Assembly (NCBI GenBank): GCA_022821935.1
Contig: JAJECR010000083.1
Span: forward strand, 1-12,707
Source of the DNA: Candidatus Latescibacterota bacterium
Lineage (GTDB): Bacteria; JAAXHH01
Direction of reading: 5' to 3'
DNA length: 12,707 nucleotides
The notes beneath the pieces were generated by a model that saw only the letters and a program-made list of their open reading frames with translations, was not told where the DNA came from and searched no databases. Both the position numbers and the translations under genes were made by a program. This document shows positions 1-6,799 of this stretch, piece by piece (the stretch's first letter is position 1; the number at the start of each line of letters is the position of its first letter).

Positions 1-1
1 C

Positions 2-1000
2 TGGCACGAGGAGGAGCGGTTCCACAGCGACGTCTTCATTGGCAACTCGGCGCTCAACTGGATCCGGAGCCACCGCGGCGAAAAGCCCTTCTTTCTCGAA
101 ATCGGATTTACCGGTCCCCACGAACCCTGGGACCCGCTGCCCCGGCATCTGAGCCTGTACGACGGAGTCGAAATCCCCCGGCCGGTAACCCGGGAAAACG
201 AACTGGCGGAAAAACCCCGACAGCATGAAGCGCTGAAGAAGATGTTCTCCACCGCCGGCCACGAATCCGGCATCAACATGTACCTGGCGAACGACGACCG
301 CATCGACCACATGCGCCGCCACTATTACGCGAAGGTGACCACGGTGGACGAGAAGATGGGGGAAATCCTGGACGCCCTGGAGGAAAGAGGCTACCTGGAC
401 AGCACCCTGGTCATCTTCTGCTCGGACCACGGCGAGAACCTGGGCGACCACGGCATGGCCTACAAGTGGCTCATGTACGACACGATTACCCACATCCCGC
501 TCATCATCCGCTACCCGGACCGACTGCGCCGGGGCGACCACGTAAACGACCTGGTCTCGCTCATGGACCTGGGGCCCACCATACTCGAAGCGGCCGACGT
601 TCCGGTCCCCGCCTACCTGGAAGGGCGTTCCCTCATGCCCTATGCGGACCCCGACGCCGCCGTCACCCCGCGGGAGTATGTCTTCTGCGAGGACAACTAC
701 CAGATCATGATGCGGAGCCGGACCCACAAGATGGTCTACTACATCGGCCAGGAGGAAGGCGAGCTGTACGACCTGGAAGCCGATCCAAGAGAACTGTGGA
801 ACCGGTGGAAGGACGATGCGTATGAGGGGATCAAGATAAAGATGAAGGAAGACCTGCTGGAATGGCTGGCGGCCAGCAGCTACTGGCACGCCGGATACAA
901 GCGGGACCGCTCCGCGCACTATGCCGTGCGTTGGCCCACCGGGGACAACGTCAACCTGCAGGGGCCGGCCGCGGAGAACGTGGAGAGGCCGGGGTTATAG
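2..1000 (+). CDS. Sulfatase family hydrolase, C-terminal part (5' end off the window)
   Basis: The frame is open from base 2 to a TAG at 998-1000, giving 332 residues. Family features seen: a GPHEPW segment whose His (codon 119-121) matches the conserved active-site His of sulfatases; SDHGENLGDHG, whose Asp and His (codons 425-430) match metal and active-site ligands; and a following AYKW Lys (464-466) matching the sulfate-binding Lys. The segment THIPLIIRYP is the usual strand after that motif. The end of the protein carries the C-terminal subdomain common in this family (ELYDLEADPRELWNRW). The N-terminal CxPSR/SxPSR motif, which carries the formylglycine residue, lies upstream and cannot be checked. 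Known for the family: hydrolysis of sulfate esters or sulfamates, often in glycan breakdown. The substrate cannot be told from this part. An ATG at 242 lies inside the domain and is not the real start. The gene ends 81 bases before the next one and probably belongs to a separate unit. Confidence 0.93.
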   Translation, partial: WHEEERFHSDVFIGNSALNWIRSHRGEKPFFLEIGFTGPHEPWDPLPRHLSLYDGVEIPRPVTRENELAEKPRQHEALKKMFSTAGHESGINMYLANDDRIDHMRRHYYAKVTTVDEKMGEILDALEERGYLDSTLVIFCSDHGENLGDHGMAYKWLMYDTITHIPLIIRYPDRLRRGDHVNDLVSLMDLGPTILEAADVPVPAYLEGRSLMPYADPDAAVTPREYVFCEDNYQIMMRSRTHKMVYYIGQEEGELYDLEADPRELWNRWKDDAYEGIKIKMKEDLLEWLAASSYWHAGYKRDRSAHYAVRWPTGDNVNLQGPAAENVERPGL

Positions 1001-1021
1001 ACCGACAGGAACCGGCAGTTC

Positions 1022-1043
1022 GGCGGTTGCGGACTTCGCCGCC
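1022..1043 (+). terminator. Weak GC-rich hairpin after the sulfatase gene
   Basis: GGCGG at 1022-1026 pairs with CCGCC at 1039-1043 (five pairs plus one G-T wobble) across a loop of about 10 bases, starting 22 bases after the sulfatase stop. No clear run of T follows, so a Rho-independent terminator is not shown. It may only be an mRNA 3'-end structure, or chance in GC-rich DNA. Confidence 0.25.
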
Positions 1044-1081
1044 AATCCCAACTTTAAACTCAGTTCTTCAGTCTTACGTAT

Positions 1082-2149
1082 ATGGCAGCTCAACCGGTTA
1101 CCGGCCGTACCTCTGCATTGCGAATTTTAACGATGACGATTGCCGTCGCAGTCGTGTTCATGCCGAGTTGGGCAGGATGCGCACAGAAGAGGCCTTCTGT
1201 CTTCGAAGACATCTTCAGGGAAGAAAAACGCATTACCCTGGATGCGAGAGACGAGTTTCTCATCGGACCAATTCCCCGGATCGGCACCGTAACGGCGGCT
1301 GGTGACATCGTCATAATGGATATAACTCCCCGTGTGGGAATCTACGATAAGTCGGGGGTTGGCGAAGGAAGAATTGGCGGAGCGGGCGATGGGCCGGGCG
1401 AGTACCGATATCCCCTGTCAATCGCTTCCGGCGGACCGGACTTCTACCTGTACGACATGCTGTTGATGCGCATATCGCACTACGACAGCAGTTTTAAACT
1501 CGTACGCAGCTTTCTATCGACGACTCGACTGGATGCGCTCCACATTTCGCAGGAAGGCCGTTTTTTCGGTTACGGAAATTCGGGAAACAAGGGTGACCTT
1601 GTCTTTGAATTGAATGGTCAGGGACAAGTCCTGCGTCAGTTCGCGCCACAGTCCCAAAACTTCAATCAGGCGGCAAGATCGCGGGGCGGCGGTATCGTTC
1701 TGTGGGAAGAGTATGTGTTTTTCATTACGCCTTATGAATATACCCTTCACAAATACACGCTCGACGGCCAGCTCGTCGATGTAGCACAGCGCGAATCGCC
1801 CCGATATGTCGCGCCGCCGGAAGAGTACGACCCGCGAATCCTTGACGACCCGTCGAAACTTGATGAATATCATGACCAATGGAGTCATATTCTTCAGATA
1901 CTGCCCATCGGCGGCCGGGGTCTAGGCGTGGTCTTCGCGGAGCCGGGATACGCGCGAACTTTCCTCGATATCTATGATTCCGATCTCAACCTGATCGCGG
2001 GGGATATCCAACTTCCCGACTACATGAATTATCCCGGCGCGCTGTACTCCAGCGGGGATCGTCTTTACATGCTGGTGGAACCCATCGACGACCAGGCGAA
2101 TCCCTCGGTGGCCGTCTATTCCCTGAGGCAGTCATTCGACGCGTTGTAG
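1082..2149 (+). CDS. Secreted 6-bladed beta-propeller protein (possible lipoprotein), divergent copy D
   Basis: The 355-residue product has a hydrophobic export signal (about residues 15-32) ending in PSWAGCAQ. Cys33 could be a lipidation site, but Trp at -3 is unusual for a lipobox, and type I cleavage before Gln35 is also possible. The body shows the 6-bladed/NHL-like propeller style: short beta repeats, aromatic blade ends and the signature GAGDGPGEYRYP. The C-terminus (PIDDQANPSVAVYSL) aligns in layout with the ends of propellers A-C downstream (TPVDEG...NPYIVVYRL), so it looks like a distant relative. Function is unknown; such propellers usually bind ligands or proteins outside the cytoplasm. 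The start is uncertain: neither ATG 1082 nor the in-frame ATG 1133 (residue 18, giving a shorter signal without positive charge) has a good ribosome binding site. The gap to the adaptor gene is 127 bases, so it may or may not be in the pump's unit. Confidence 0.82.
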   Translation: MAAQPVTGRTSALRILTMTIAVAVVFMPSWAGCAQKRPSVFEDIFREEKRITLDARDEFLIGPIPRIGTVTAAGDIVIMDITPRVGIYDKSGVGEGRIGGAGDGPGEYRYPLSIASGGPDFYLYDMLLMRISHYDSSFKLVRSFLSTTRLDALHISQEGRFFGYGNSGNKGDLVFELNGQGQVLRQFAPQSQNFNQAARSRGGGIVLWEEYVFFITPYEYTLHKYTLDGQLVDVAQRESPRYVAPPEEYDPRILDDPSKLDEYHDQWSHILQILPIGGRGLGVVFAEPGYARTFLDIYDSDLNLIAGDIQLPDYMNYPGALYSSGDRLYMLVEPIDDQANPSVAVYSLRQSFDAL

Positions 2150-2150
2150 T

Positions 2151-2219
2151 CCGTTTTTCAATCACTTGCGTATCTACAGAGCGGTGGTTAGCGGTTTGGA
2201 CGGGAGTTATGAAAAACGG
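2151..2219 (+). repeat. Perfect 10-bp inverted repeat between propeller D and the adaptor gene
   Basis: CCGTTTTTCA at 2151-2160 is the exact reverse complement of TGAAAAACGG at 2210-2219, with 49 bases between. The left arm begins two bases after the stop of propeller D. A rough estimate for uniform sequence puts a perfect 10-bp pair in a 127-base gap at under 1%. It may form a long-loop RNA stem at the end of the propeller D transcript, or be a split protein-binding site. The spacing is too long for a typical dimeric repressor operator. Confidence 0.55.
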
Positions 2220-2246
2220 TTATGATATGGCGGTTTTCCGTCTTTT
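2210..2246 (+). promoter_or_regulatory. Alternative stem in the adaptor leader (possible attenuator-like structure)
   Basis: The right arm of the upstream inverted repeat can also pair downstream: bases 2212-2219 with 2238-2245, eight positions with one A-C mismatch at 2215/2242 and a loop of 18 bases. The 3' arm is itself T-rich. The two pairings exclude each other, the layout of an attenuator or RNA switch, and lie 31-67 bases upstream of the GTG start. This is a paper-folding observation only. A TATGAT at 2221-2226 in the loop resembles a -10 box but lacks a convincing -35. Confidence 0.25.
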
Positions 2247-2262
2247 CTATGGCCCCACCCTC

Positions 2263-2267
2263 AAGGA
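2263..2267 (+). promoter_or_regulatory. Ribosome binding site supporting the GTG start of the adaptor
   Basis: AAGGA ends nine bases before the GTG at 2277. The residues after it (MKLHLPAF, then a hydrophobic stretch and LSSC) make a well-formed lipoprotein signal, so GTG is the start of choice. Confidence 0.7.
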
Positions 2268-2276
2268 CGAATACCT

Positions 2277-3488
2277 GTGAAACTACACTTACCAGCATTT
2301 GTCATAGCCGTCGCGGCCATTGTAACATCCGTATTCTACCTGAGTTCCTGTACTTCAGAACCTGCGGAAGAGGTTGCCGAGGTCGATTCGAGTGAAACCA
2401 CCGTGCAGCCCTTCCCGGTCGAAGCCGTGGTGGTAACGCCCCGGACCTTGACCCGTTCGATCGTCGCCTCAGGGCGGCTGATGGCCATCCGGCGTACCGA
2501 GTTGAGCTCCGGCGTCTCGGCCAGGGCATTAGAAGTGCTGGTTCGCGAGGGCGATCACGTAAAGGAGGGCGATCTTCTACTGCGTCTGGACGAGGCGCCA
2601 TTCGAACTGAATGTCGAGAAGGCCGAGGCGGAACTGCTGGACAAGCGGATCGACTATGCTGTTTTCATCATGGATACCTCCGCCGTCCTAGTTCCGGATA
2701 CGACCTGGGTGAAACGTGAAAGCGACGCCCTGAAAATTGCGCTCCAGGCATACGAGAATGGAGAAATCGACGCCGGGGCGTTGAAGTCGGCGCAAAGGAA
2801 TTTCGACGCCGCCCAGTTGCTCAGCGGATCGCGACGCCTGGATCTCATTGCCCAGAACACGGGACTTATACGGGCGGAGCTTGAACACGCCAGCGCGCGG
2901 TGGGAACTCGATCAGACCTCTATCCATGCCCCGTTCCAGGGGGTCATTGCAGAGAGACTGGTGGATGAAGGACAGCAGGTCAGCGCTGGAGAGACCTGTT
3001 TTGAGCTGATCGACATCTCCAGAATACGCGTCAGGGCCGCCGTGCTGGAAAGTGACCTGGGCGCCGTTGACATCGGACATGGGATACGCACCAGCGTGAC
3101 GACCTGGCCCGGCGAATTCTTTGAAGGCCGGATCTCCCGTGTTCATCCTTCCGTGGATGAAGAAAGCGGTACCGGGATCGTCGAAGCGGAACTCGCCAAT
3201 CCGGGAGGCCGCCTCAAGCCAGGCATGTTCGCAGAGGTTCTTATCGAAGGCACCTCCTACGAAGACCGGATCGCCGTGCCCGACGAAGCGATCGTCAGCC
3301 GTGACGATCGCACGCTGGTTTTTGTGGTTAAAGATGGAAGGGCCCAGTGGACGTACGTCACCCTGGGACAGGAAGGCGACGACTGGCGGGAAGTTACATC
3401 AGGGATCAGCGAAGGCGATACAGTGGCCGTCACCGGCAACATCACGCTGGCCCACGACGTGCCGGTCAGGGTTCGGTTGAGGGAATAA
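2277..3488 (+). CDS. RND efflux pump periplasmic adaptor subunit (membrane fusion protein, HlyD/AcrA type)
   Basis: The 403-residue protein has a lipoprotein signal (basic start, hydrophobic residues 7-22, lipobox L-S-S-Cys25) followed by an acidic linker, so it is probably anchored in the inner membrane facing the periplasm. Domains in order: first half of the barrel-sandwich/lipoyl domain (about 76-105; VREGDHVKEGDLLLRLD), a helical hairpin (about 107-210), the second lipoyl half (APFQGVIAERLVDEGQQVSAG), a beta-barrel (about 245-325, containing RLKPGMFAEVLIEG) and the membrane-proximal domain to the end. Length and order are normal for the family. Known role: it bridges an RND permease to an outer-membrane channel. 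The permeases here begin 3.3 kb downstream, beyond three propeller genes, which is unusual. Translation starts at GTG with a good ribosome binding site. Substrate is not predictable; the metal-chelating extensions of CusB-like adaptors are not seen. Confidence 0.93.
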   Translation: MKLHLPAFVIAVAAIVTSVFYLSSCTSEPAEEVAEVDSSETTVQPFPVEAVVVTPRTLTRSIVASGRLMAIRRTELSSGVSARALEVLVREGDHVKEGDLLLRLDEAPFELNVEKAEAELLDKRIDYAVFIMDTSAVLVPDTTWVKRESDALKIALQAYENGEIDAGALKSAQRNFDAAQLLSGSRRLDLIAQNTGLIRAELEHASARWELDQTSIHAPFQGVIAERLVDEGQQVSAGETCFELIDISRIRVRAAVLESDLGAVDIGHGIRTSVTTWPGEFFEGRISRVHPSVDEESGTGIVEAELANPGGRLKPGMFAEVLIEGTSYEDRIAVPDEAIVSRDDRTLVFVVKDGRAQWTYVTLGQEGDDWREVTSGISEGDTVAVTGNITLAHDVPVRVRLRE

Positions 3489-3638
3489 AAATACGGCTTC
3501 GCGCTGACTCAACATACCCTGATCGATTCATTTCGTGATATTCAGGATTCTGCAGGTTCGCGGTATCATCAGAGGCGGCCTTCTCCGGTCATTCAGACGA
3601 TATTTGCCTGTCCTATATCCATCCTGGAGATTCGATTC

Positions 3639-4634
3639 ATGAAGTTGCTCATCGCTGTTTTGATTGCCGGCCTGACTAGTTTACCTGACCCTACCGCTTT
3701 CGCCCAGGGTTTCGCCATAGAGAAAACAGGTCGGATACCCCTCGACCTGGGAGATGAGTTTGCGGGGCAAATCGGCGATTTGTACAAGGATGCAGAAGGT
3801 CGATACTACCTGACAGACTGGCAACTGAATGCCGTCTGGATATGCGAACCAGACGGCAAACTGATCAGGCGAATCGGCCGAGAAGGTTCGGCCCCTGGAG
3901 AGTTGAAGCTTCCCGGTGGAGTGGCTGTATTTGAAGACAACATCATCGTACTCGATACCGGTAACAACCGGGTAATGATCTTCAAGATGGATGGTACCTA
4001 TGCAGACGACTTTCGTTATGAATTTCAGATGACATCCGGGATACTGGTGAGCAACCGTGGACATGTTGCGGTAAATTCCCTCTGGGAGCCGACACTGTTT
4101 ACGGTCTACGACATGGAAGGCGTTAAAATTGGAAGTCGGGGCAAAAGAAAGCCGGATCAAGCAGTTGGCTATAGCTCGGGGGATCAACATTTTAGCCAGA
4201 CCCCCGATGGACATATACTGTACTCTACGGTCAAAGAATATCCGGTGTACAGGTTGACATGGGATGGGACCGTACTTGCAACGTACGAGGCCGATTCCCC
4301 CGGTTACGGTCCGCTCGAGTATCCTCCCGGGGCCCAGGTTGTATCTATACAAGAGATTTACAAAACATGGACGCCTATACTGCGTCCGCTGGCCGTCGGC
4401 AATCACGTTCTGGTACAGCGCAAGAAAGTGAACTTCGATAAAGGGCCAACCCAATACTACGGCGATCTCTTCACCATGGATGGCGCGCCGGTACAGTTGG
4501 CCATGGAACTGCCGATGCAGTTTTATGCAGCAGAGTATGATCTACTCTACGGCATTGACACCACGCCCGTGGATGAAGGGGCAGATAACCCGTACATCGT
4601 GGTGTACCGCCTGACGGAAAGTGCTGGACAGTAA
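3639..4634 (+). CDS. Secreted 6-bladed beta-propeller protein, tandem copy A
   Basis: The 331-residue protein has a type I signal peptide (MKLLIAVLIAG..., AFA cut before Gln23). The mature part shows short beta repeats with the family signature PGEL at residues 86-89 (here preceded by Ala85 where B and C have Gly), a D60-W61-Q62 motif, a TWDGT blade and the conserved end TPVDEG...NPYIVVYRL. It is clearly paralogous to B and C: D60-W61-Q62 and PGEL fall at identical residue numbers in all three. No catalytic motif was seen, and such propellers usually act as binding scaffolds. A good ribosome binding site (GGAG 3626-3629, nine bases before ATG) supports the start. That site could pair with TCTCCGG at 3582-3588, a possible but unproven masking stem. 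It lies 150 bases after the adaptor. Copy A is the most diverged of the three (LNAVW where B and C have QHTVW). Confidence 0.88.
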   Translation: MKLLIAVLIAGLTSLPDPTAFAQGFAIEKTGRIPLDLGDEFAGQIGDLYKDAEGRYYLTDWQLNAVWICEPDGKLIRRIGREGSAPGELKLPGGVAVFEDNIIVLDTGNNRVMIFKMDGTYADDFRYEFQMTSGILVSNRGHVAVNSLWEPTLFTVYDMEGVKIGSRGKRKPDQAVGYSSGDQHFSQTPDGHILYSTVKEYPVYRLTWDGTVLATYEADSPGYGPLEYPPGAQVVSIQEIYKTWTPILRPLAVGNHVLVQRKKVNFDKGPTQYYGDLFTMDGAPVQLAMELPMQFYAAEYDLLYGIDTTPVDEGADNPYIVVYRLTESAGQ

Positions 4635-4661
4635 CTGGTTTATCCGTTGTAATGCCAAAAC

Positions 4662-4707
4662 GTGTCGTGTACCGCTACTATTCCACCAGATCAATCTCAC
4701 GCGACAC
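4662..4707 (+). promoter_or_regulatory. Stem-loop I in the leader of propeller B
   Basis: Bases 4662-4670 (GTGTCGTGT) pair with 4699-4707 (ACGCGACAC): nine pairs, one of them G-T, closing a 28-base loop. It begins 27 bases after the stop of propeller A. No T run follows, so it does not look like a simple terminator. Confidence 0.35.
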
Positions 4708-4710
4708 CGG

Positions 4711-4734
4711 AACCCTCCAAACTATCTGAGGGTT
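4711..4734 (+). promoter_or_regulatory. Stem-loop II next to the ribosome binding site of propeller B
   Basis: AACCCTC at 4711-4717 pairs perfectly with GAGGGTT at 4728-4734 around a 10-base loop, just upstream of the ribosome binding site. In competition, CCTCC at 4714-4718 is complementary to GGAGG at 4746-4750 inside that site. The two foldings exclude each other, so one would free the site and the other would hide it. The following GTTCTATTC is only mildly T-rich, so a terminator reading is weaker but not excluded. Confidence 0.35.
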
Positions 4735-4743
4735 GTTCTATTC

Positions 4744-4750
4744 GGGGAGG
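4744..4750 (+). promoter_or_regulatory. Strong ribosome binding site deciding a TTG start
   Basis: GGGGAGG ends seven bases before TTG at 4758. The residues that follow form a normal signal peptide ending at the same residue number as in copies A and C, which fixes the start at this rare codon. Confidence 0.75.
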
Positions 4751-4757
4751 CCCGTAA

Positions 4758-5750
4758 TTGAGATCATCCCTCCAGGCGATTGTTGTTCTCCCGGCCATAG
4801 TGGCCGTTACAACGATCTCTGCACAATCCTATGTAATTGAAAAAACGCAGGTTATCCCACTAGAACTGGGAAATGAAATCGTCGGCCAGATTGCGGACGT
4901 TGCCCACGACGGCGATGGCACATTCTATCTACCGGACTGGCAGCAACATACGGTCTGGGTGGTTGACATCAGGGGCAAGTTGGTCCATAAAATCGGGCAG
5001 GAGGGAAGGGGACCGGGTGAACTGACCAATCCCCGCAGTGTGGCATTGCACGATGGGAAGGTTTTCGTGCTCGACAACGATAACGACAGAATCGCTGTCT
5101 TTTCATCAACTGGCCAGCATCTTTCAAGCTTTCGAATCGATGTGTATCTATCGTCCGGAATGGTGATAAACAACGATGGCCACATCGTTGTATCATCTGT
5201 GCTGGGCCCGTCGCTTTTCACAGTATATGATACCAATGGCTCGAAGCTATACGATGGCGGCAGTCGTGAGGTGGAGGCCAGGCCCTTCGGGGTCGTCGGT
5301 GGTTCCTATCAGCTGTTCCAGCATATATCCGGCACACCGAATGGAGAAGTGCTCTATTCACCGGTGAAACGTTACGAAGTATTGAGAATGCAATGGGATG
5401 GCACGGTGCAGGAAACCTATTCGGCAGAACCCCCAGGTTACGTTCCTTTCTTCGTCACTCCGTCGGAAGGTGGCATCAGGCTCGATAACACATGGTCGTG
5501 GATTGTCCGACCGCTGGTTGTTGGCGATCTCGTATTGATTCAAAGAACCAAAAACCTGGAAGACGGCGAAATCAGAACTCGTGGCGATCTCTTCTCATAC
5601 GACGGTGCCATCGTCCAGCTTGGTATTGAATTGCCGTTCTTCTTTCTTTGTACCGAAGGCCAGGATCTCTATGCCGTCGACACATCACCCGTGGATACAG
5701 GTGAGGACAATCCGCATATCGTGGCCTACCGCCTGGACCGCGATCCATGA
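4758..5750 (+). CDS. Secreted 6-bladed beta-propeller protein, tandem copy B (TTG start)
   Basis: The 330-residue protein has a type I signal peptide (about residues 1-22, ISA cut before Gln23). It carries D60-W61-Q62 then QHTVWV, the signature GRGPGEL (Pro86-Leu89), the blade motifs SPVKRYEVL and QWDGT, a PPGY segment, and the end TSPVDTGEDNPHIVAYRL. These match copies A and C in order and position. B and C are the closest pair: bases 4935-4960 of B and 5974-5999 of C agree at 25 of 26 positions. No catalytic residues were recognised; the likely role is a periplasmic binding or scaffold protein. The start is TTG with a strong ribosome binding site, behind two possible leader stem-loops, so its translation may be set apart from its neighbours. 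It lies 123 bases after copy A and 46 bases before copy C. Confidence 0.88.
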   Translation: MRSSLQAIVVLPAIVAVTTISAQSYVIEKTQVIPLELGNEIVGQIADVAHDGDGTFYLPDWQQHTVWVVDIRGKLVHKIGQEGRGPGELTNPRSVALHDGKVFVLDNDNDRIAVFSSTGQHLSSFRIDVYLSSGMVINNDGHIVVSSVLGPSLFTVYDTNGSKLYDGGSREVEARPFGVVGGSYQLFQHISGTPNGEVLYSPVKRYEVLRMQWDGTVQETYSAEPPGYVPFFVTPSEGGIRLDNTWSWIVRPLVVGDLVLIQRTKNLEDGEIRTRGDLFSYDGAIVQLGIELPFFFLCTEGQDLYAVDTSPVDTGEDNPHIVAYRLDRDP

Positions 5751-5796
5751 TTCCCGTGTAGTAAAACCTGCATGCTAATAAGCAAAGGACTCACTT

Positions 5797-6780
5797 ATGA
5801 GACTTCCGGTTATACTCATGCTCGCCTTACTTTTTTCGGCCTGGACCTCGTCGGCATCCGCACAGGAATACAGTGTCGAAAAAGTACGGGAAATACCCCT
5901 TGATCTGGGTGATGAGATCGTGGGACAAATTGCCGATCTGGCCCGGGACGCCGAGGGTAACTTTTATCTGCCCGACTGGCAGCAGCATACGGTCTGGGTG
6001 ACGGATCCGCAGGGAAAGATGGCAGGGAGGATCGGCCAGGAGGGATCCGGGCCGGGTGAGCTGTCGAGGCCACAGAATGTTACGGTTTTCGACGACCGAA
6101 TCATGGTCCTCGATAAAGAAAACCTCCGAATTGCGACGTTCAACCTGAACGGGGTACACCAGGCTTCGTTCCGATTCGACCGGCCCAGTCCCGGGAATAT
6201 GGTCTGCGGCAGTGAAGGGCGCTGCGCCGTGAGTTCCCTCTTCGGCGAATCACTAATTACGGTATATGGTTCGGATGGCAGCAACTCCCACGATATAGGC
6301 AGCCGTCCCTGGCCGCCGGATCCGCCCATTCCGGTCATGATGGGTGGCTCGTACCTGCATATGTCGCTTACCCCGGAAGGTCGCATACTGCACTCACCCA
6401 TCAAACGCTACGAAGTATTGGAAATGGAGTGGGACGGGAGTATAGTCGCGACTTACACAACCGAACCACCTGGATACTTTCCAATGGCAATCAAGAGTAT
6501 GGAGACCGCATCGGACGATTTAAACAAGTCGACTCGTATTTTTCGTCCACTGATTGTCAATGACTTCGTGATCGTGCAGAGGGACAGAAACGGTCCTGAC
6601 AATACACGCATCAGGCACATCGATCTGTACACCAGGGACGGTACTCTTGTCCAAATGGATATCGAACCCCCCACAGAATTCTTCTACTGCGACGGCAATG
6701 AACTGTACGCCATAGACACGACCCCCGTGGAAGAAGGCGAACTGAACCCGTATATCGTGGTTTATCGGCTAAAGAACTGA
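5797..6780 (+). CDS. Secreted 6-bladed beta-propeller protein, tandem copy C
   Basis: The 327-residue protein has a type I signal peptide (MRLPVILMLALLFSAWTSSA, ASA cut before Gln23). It carries D60-W61-Q62, QHTVWV, GSGPGEL (Pro86-Leu89), SPIKRYEVL, EWDGS, PPGY and the end TTPVEEGELNPYIVVYRL, in the order and positions of A and B. A pair of Cys at residues 137 and 143 (CGSEGRC) is absent from A and B and could form a local disulfide; a further Cys lies near the end (FYCDG). The ribosome binding site AAAGGA (5784-5789) sits seven bases before the ATG. The gene ends only 19 bases before the first permease, which is the best evidence that the propellers are co-transcribed with the pump. Biochemical role unknown; a periplasmic partner of the exporter is an inference from position. 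Confidence 0.88.
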   Translation: MRLPVILMLALLFSAWTSSASAQEYSVEKVREIPLDLGDEIVGQIADLARDAEGNFYLPDWQQHTVWVTDPQGKMAGRIGQEGSGPGELSRPQNVTVFDDRIMVLDKENLRIATFNLNGVHQASFRFDRPSPGNMVCGSEGRCAVSSLFGESLITVYGSDGSNSHDIGSRPWPPDPPIPVMMGGSYLHMSLTPEGRILHSPIKRYEVLEMEWDGSIVATYTTEPPGYFPMAIKSMETASDDLNKSTRIFRPLIVNDFVIVQRDRNGPDNTRIRHIDLYTRDGTLVQMDIEPPTEFFYCDGNELYAIDTTPVEEGELNPYIVVYRLKN

Positions 6781-6799
6781 AACCGGCCGCGGAACGATC

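Larger units (their letters stand above)
3639..6780 (+). repeat. Tandem triplication of a propeller gene (A, B, C)
   Basis: Three genes of 331, 330 and 327 residues lie head to tail. Each has a predicted signal cut between residues 22 and 23 leaving an N-terminal Gln, D60-W61-Q62, Pro86-Gly87-Glu88-Leu89 and the same C-terminal motif. Divergence is too high for a recent assembly-type duplication, but B and C share short, nearly identical DNA patches (4935-4960 with 5974-5999). The likely history is an older split of A, then duplication to B and C, or local gene conversion between B and C. Confidence 0.8.

Noticed and set aside
862..1305. Open frame bridging the sulfatase end and the start of propeller D
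   Set aside because: It overlaps two well-supported genes in another frame, and its composition is that of an out-of-frame reading.
2151..2219. Terminal inverted repeats of a small mobile element
   Set aside because: The arms are only 10 bases, enclose 49 bases, and have no flanking target duplication or transposase nearby.
3541..3569. Possible promoter before propeller A (TTCAGG, 17 bases, TATCAT)
   Set aside because: The -35 matches only three of six consensus bases, and promoter rules for this organism are unknown.
3681..4454. Antisense open frame (257 codons) opposite propeller A
   Set aside because: The + strand frame has a signal peptide, a ribosome binding site and two paralogs; the antisense frame has none of these.
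4662..4734. Rho-independent terminator between propellers A and B
   Set aside because: Neither stem is followed by a convincing T run, and the same-strand genes continue closely; a leader structure is at least as likely.
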